Of a stretch of DNA of 64,000 nt, positions 61,948 to 64,000 are shown piece by piece. Numbering within the stretch: position 1 is the first letter of the stretch; each line of letters starts with the position of its first letter. Under the pieces are notes generated by a model. That model was not told where the DNA came from and did not search any database. It was given only the letters and a program-made list of their open reading frames with translations. A program made the position numbers and the translations under genes. The DNA lies in the NCBI GenBank assembly GCA_948144175.1, contig CANXME010000790.1, forward strand, positions 1 through 64,000, in the 5' to 3' direction. Source of the DNA: Closterium sp. NIES-65. Lineage: Eukaryota > Streptophyta > Zygnematophyceae > Desmidiales > Closteriaceae.

Positions 61948-62640
61948 CCCCCCACCGTGCCACGCCAACGCCGGCAGCTGCCACATGGATCGGCACACGT
62001 CCTTGCTCTCGTGCAAATCCCAAAGCACCTGATTGCCCAGTTGCCCCTTGTAAGTGCGTGCCCCATCCGTGCTAGTGCTCACCCCAGCCTTGCCAAGCTT
62101 ACGGAGGGAGATGAGGTTGGCCTTGAGTTCAGGAACAAGGAGAACGTCGTGCAGCACCACTGGCTTGCCATCTGCTCCTTCAAACGCAGCTCGTCCCGCA
62201 CCAGCCACCTTCAGTGCGTTCCCAGAGGCGGAGCACACCTCGTTGATCGGTGCAGCTCGTACGTGGTACAGGAGGTCCTTGCGCGGCGTCATCGTCCAAG
62301 AAGCGCCTGTGTCCAACACCCAATAGTCCAAGGGGTGCAGCTCTGCTCCAACCTTGGCAGAGGCGTCTCCTTGCTCCCCCTGCTCTCCAATATGGAAGAA
62401 CTGGCCCGCGGTGTGCTCCATTTTTTCCGCACCACCGTTGCTCTTCAGGTTGTTGTCAGATGGATCGGCGAGCATGCTCGCGCCGTTTTTCTGGTTCTTC
62501 CGCGCGTTGCCATCCTGGTGATGATTCTGAGGGGACCATCCATCGGGTTTCTTATAGCACAAAAACCAGGGGTGCCCCTCCTTCTTACAATACCAGCAAC
62601 TCCCTTTCATTTTGCCACCACTCTCCAACTTGCCTCACGT
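61948..62640 (-). pseudogene. Copia-B8 protease region
   Basis: ORF 61918-62628: CWYCKKEGHPWFLCYKKPDGW (intact CCHC knuckle), YWVLDTGASWTMTPRKDLL (intact active site), GRAAFEGADGKPVVLHDVLL, LGNQVLWDLHES, ending LAWHGGG at the C2 junction. One of the better kept old Copia-B pieces. Confidence 0.9.
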
Positions 62641-63499
62641 CCAGATTTCGCACCGCGACCCCAACCGGTACCGCCTTGTTTGTCGTTGGAGTCGTCGTCC
62701 TTCTTTGCACCGCATCCAGCATAACCGAAGCCACGTCCTCTGCCACGTCGGCTCCCTTCCATCCCGTAGCCGCTGCTGCCGTCGTCTCCACCCTTTAGTT
62801 GTCGGCGACGGAAGTCCTCATCCAGAATCTTTGTCCGCACCCACCCGAGTGTCCACGAGCTCTGGTTCTGCGGCAGGCTCAATCCGCTCGTGAATTGAAG
62901 CCACGATTCCGCCAGAAGCGAGAGCATCTTCAAGCACTTGGTCTGCTACGTGTAGGTGATTCCCGCGGTCGCCAACTTCTCGTACAGGTCGCGCATCTTG
63001 TCCCAGACAGGTTGCACCGGCTCTCCCTCGCTCAGGCGCAATGCGAGAGCTCTCTCTCCAGCATCAGCGTTACAACAACGGAGGTCCGGGCGTGCAGCTC
63101 CTTCAACATGGTCCACGCCTTTGGACCGCACTCAACCTCCAGCAGCAGGTGCATCACGTGGTGACGCTGGTTCAACTCCAAACTCTGCGACATCAAATAG
63201 TAGCCAGCCAAGGAGTGCTCGTCCCAATCTTCCTGCAGCGTAGGGTCACTTGGTCTAGGCTCCTCCCCAATCATTAGTTTCAGCAATCCAATCTGACGGA
63301 AATATAGTTGCATTTTCCAGGCCCAATCATTATAGCCCTCACCATTGAACTTCTCGACGGTGAAATTATTCAGCACCTCCTTGACCAGCGAGCCATGGTT
63401 TGTTCGCGCTCCCCTTGGCGCTAAAACACCAGAATCTTGGCTGCCGCTACGATTTTGGGCTGAAGATTCACCAGCTCCCGTCGAGGTGTTGTCAGCCAT
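62600..63499 (-). pseudogene. Copia-B8 gag
   Basis: ATG at 63499: MADNTSTGAGESSAQNRSGS, VEKFNGEGYNDWAWKMQ, RHHVMHLLLEVECGPKAW, to a frameshift near 63032-63045; then LSEGEPVQPVWDKMRDLYEK, a TAG after TYT near 62946, CLKMLSLLAESW and the Gly/Arg-rich stretch. A last shift lies near 62630. Confidence 0.88.
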
Positions 63500-63530
63500 A
63501 GCTACCTATAACGAGGATCACTATAACGCA

Positions 63531-63542
63531 TCTCTGATACCA
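63531..63542 (-). promoter_or_regulatory. Primer-binding site of B8
   Basis: Minus-strand TGGTATCAGAGA, one base different from the other Copia-B PBS sites. Confidence 0.88.
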
Positions 63543-63545
63543 GCT

Positions 63546-64000
63546 TGTTGGTGTAAGGGCCTAATAAACTCAAGCTACTAAGACTTAATCAAACTTAAAA
63601 CCTCTCCTCGGGGTCACCTCCAAGGGTCCTTGGCTGCCTCGTACAAGACCAGCCCCTATCATCGGGTCCGAGTTTGTAGAGAGAGGAGTCAAGAATGACT
63701 TAGCCAAAATAACAAGAGTACCTTGAACGTCGCGCAGCGTATTGCGCAGACCGTCGATCAGATTAAGCTGGGAATTTGATATTTCGAAGGTTGCTTCAAG
63801 AGCTTTAAAAGTTCTGCCATTACAAAGTTATGGCTCGGACAGCGTTGGCCTAGCGTTGGAGTGCTAGCGTACTAGCGTTGACTCGGGTAGCATTCCGCCG
63901 TCGTATCGTGTAGAACGAAATTCAAGGAAGGGAGGAATTCGCTTGAATCAAATTGACTATATCCAGGTACAAATAGAGAAGGAATGAATAATTCTAGCTA
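63546..64000 (-). repeat. Copia-B8 5' LTR, inner part
   Basis: Plus-strand TGTTGGTGTAAGGGCC onward, matching the PBS-proximal 455 bp of the B LTR. Runs off the right edge of the window. Confidence 0.92.

Larger units (their letters stand above)
44222..64000 (-). mobile_element. Copia-B8, minus-strand Copia-B element hosting C2
   Basis: Reading leftward: 5' LTR from beyond 64000 to 63546, PBS 63542-63531, gag, protease, pre-integrase to 61948; then C2 (61947-47168); then pre-integrase, integrase, RT, RNase H to about 44870 and a truncated 3' LTR 44789-44222. The insertion point is a C-run (minus-strand G-run) in the linker before pre-integrase. Without C2 the visible part is about 5 kb. Confidence 0.9.

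Overview
This 64 kb window is eukaryotic nuclear DNA made almost entirely of LTR retrotransposons. I see no rRNA, tRNA, CRISPR array, bacterial-type operon or convincing host gene. Primer-binding sites of the form TGGTATCAGAGC (initiator-tRNA-Met type) behind the LTRs, and Ty1/copia polyproteins with the order gag, protease, integrase, RT, RNase H, point to the green lineage (a plant or streptophyte-like alga). The GC-rich coding sequence and GC-rich minisatellites would suit an alga or bryophyte, but the species cannot be fixed from the sequence.

Four families account for nearly everything (names are mine). Copia-A has unusually short LTRs (128-132 bp), a GC-rich repetitive leader and low-complexity polyprotein linkers. 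Copia-B has LTRs of about 1.09 kb running from TGTTGG to CCAACA and a single gag-pol ORF of 1526 codons. Copia-C has GC-rich 1049 bp LTRs. Gypsy-G is a degraded Ty3/gypsy element seen only as minus-strand fragments.

Layout. 1-290: Copia-C gag scrap. 291-1403: unassigned, with a 188 bp direct repeat. 1404-2047 and 15619-16759: two sides of one Gypsy-G integrase gene split by Copia-A1 (2048-15618, TSD CGTCT). A1 is itself split by Copia-B1 (8157-15010, TSD GTTGG). 16760-27805: rearranged Copia-B3a, split by intact Copia-B2 (17555-24399, TSD ATATC). 27806-28309: Gypsy-G RT fragment. 28310-35190: a direct second copy of the A/G/B3 block without B1 and B2, so it preserves both empty target sites. 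35193-39210: Copia-B scraps in opposite orientations (B4 plus, B5 minus). 39211-42750: Copia-C1 remnant. 42751-44219: truncated Copia-B LTR (B6) and gag scrap (B7). 44222-64000: a minus-strand Copia-B8 split by Copia-C2 (47168-61947, TSD CCCCC), which is split by minus-strand Copia-A3 (50808-58074).

Order of events. LTR divergence read by eye agrees with the nesting: C2 LTRs differ at about 45 of 1049 sites, A3 at 1 of 128, B1 at about 2 of 1093, and B2 at none that I found. B2 is the only element that looks coding-competent from end to end. B1 differs from it by a 1 bp frameshift. The others carry stops, frameshifts, deletions or insertions. The most unusual features are the tandem duplication holding both empty sites, the 333 bp in-frame duplication inside the Copia-A RT/RNase H region, the recurring LREWY peptide in Copia-A, and a long nested hairpin kept in nearly all Copia-B LTRs.
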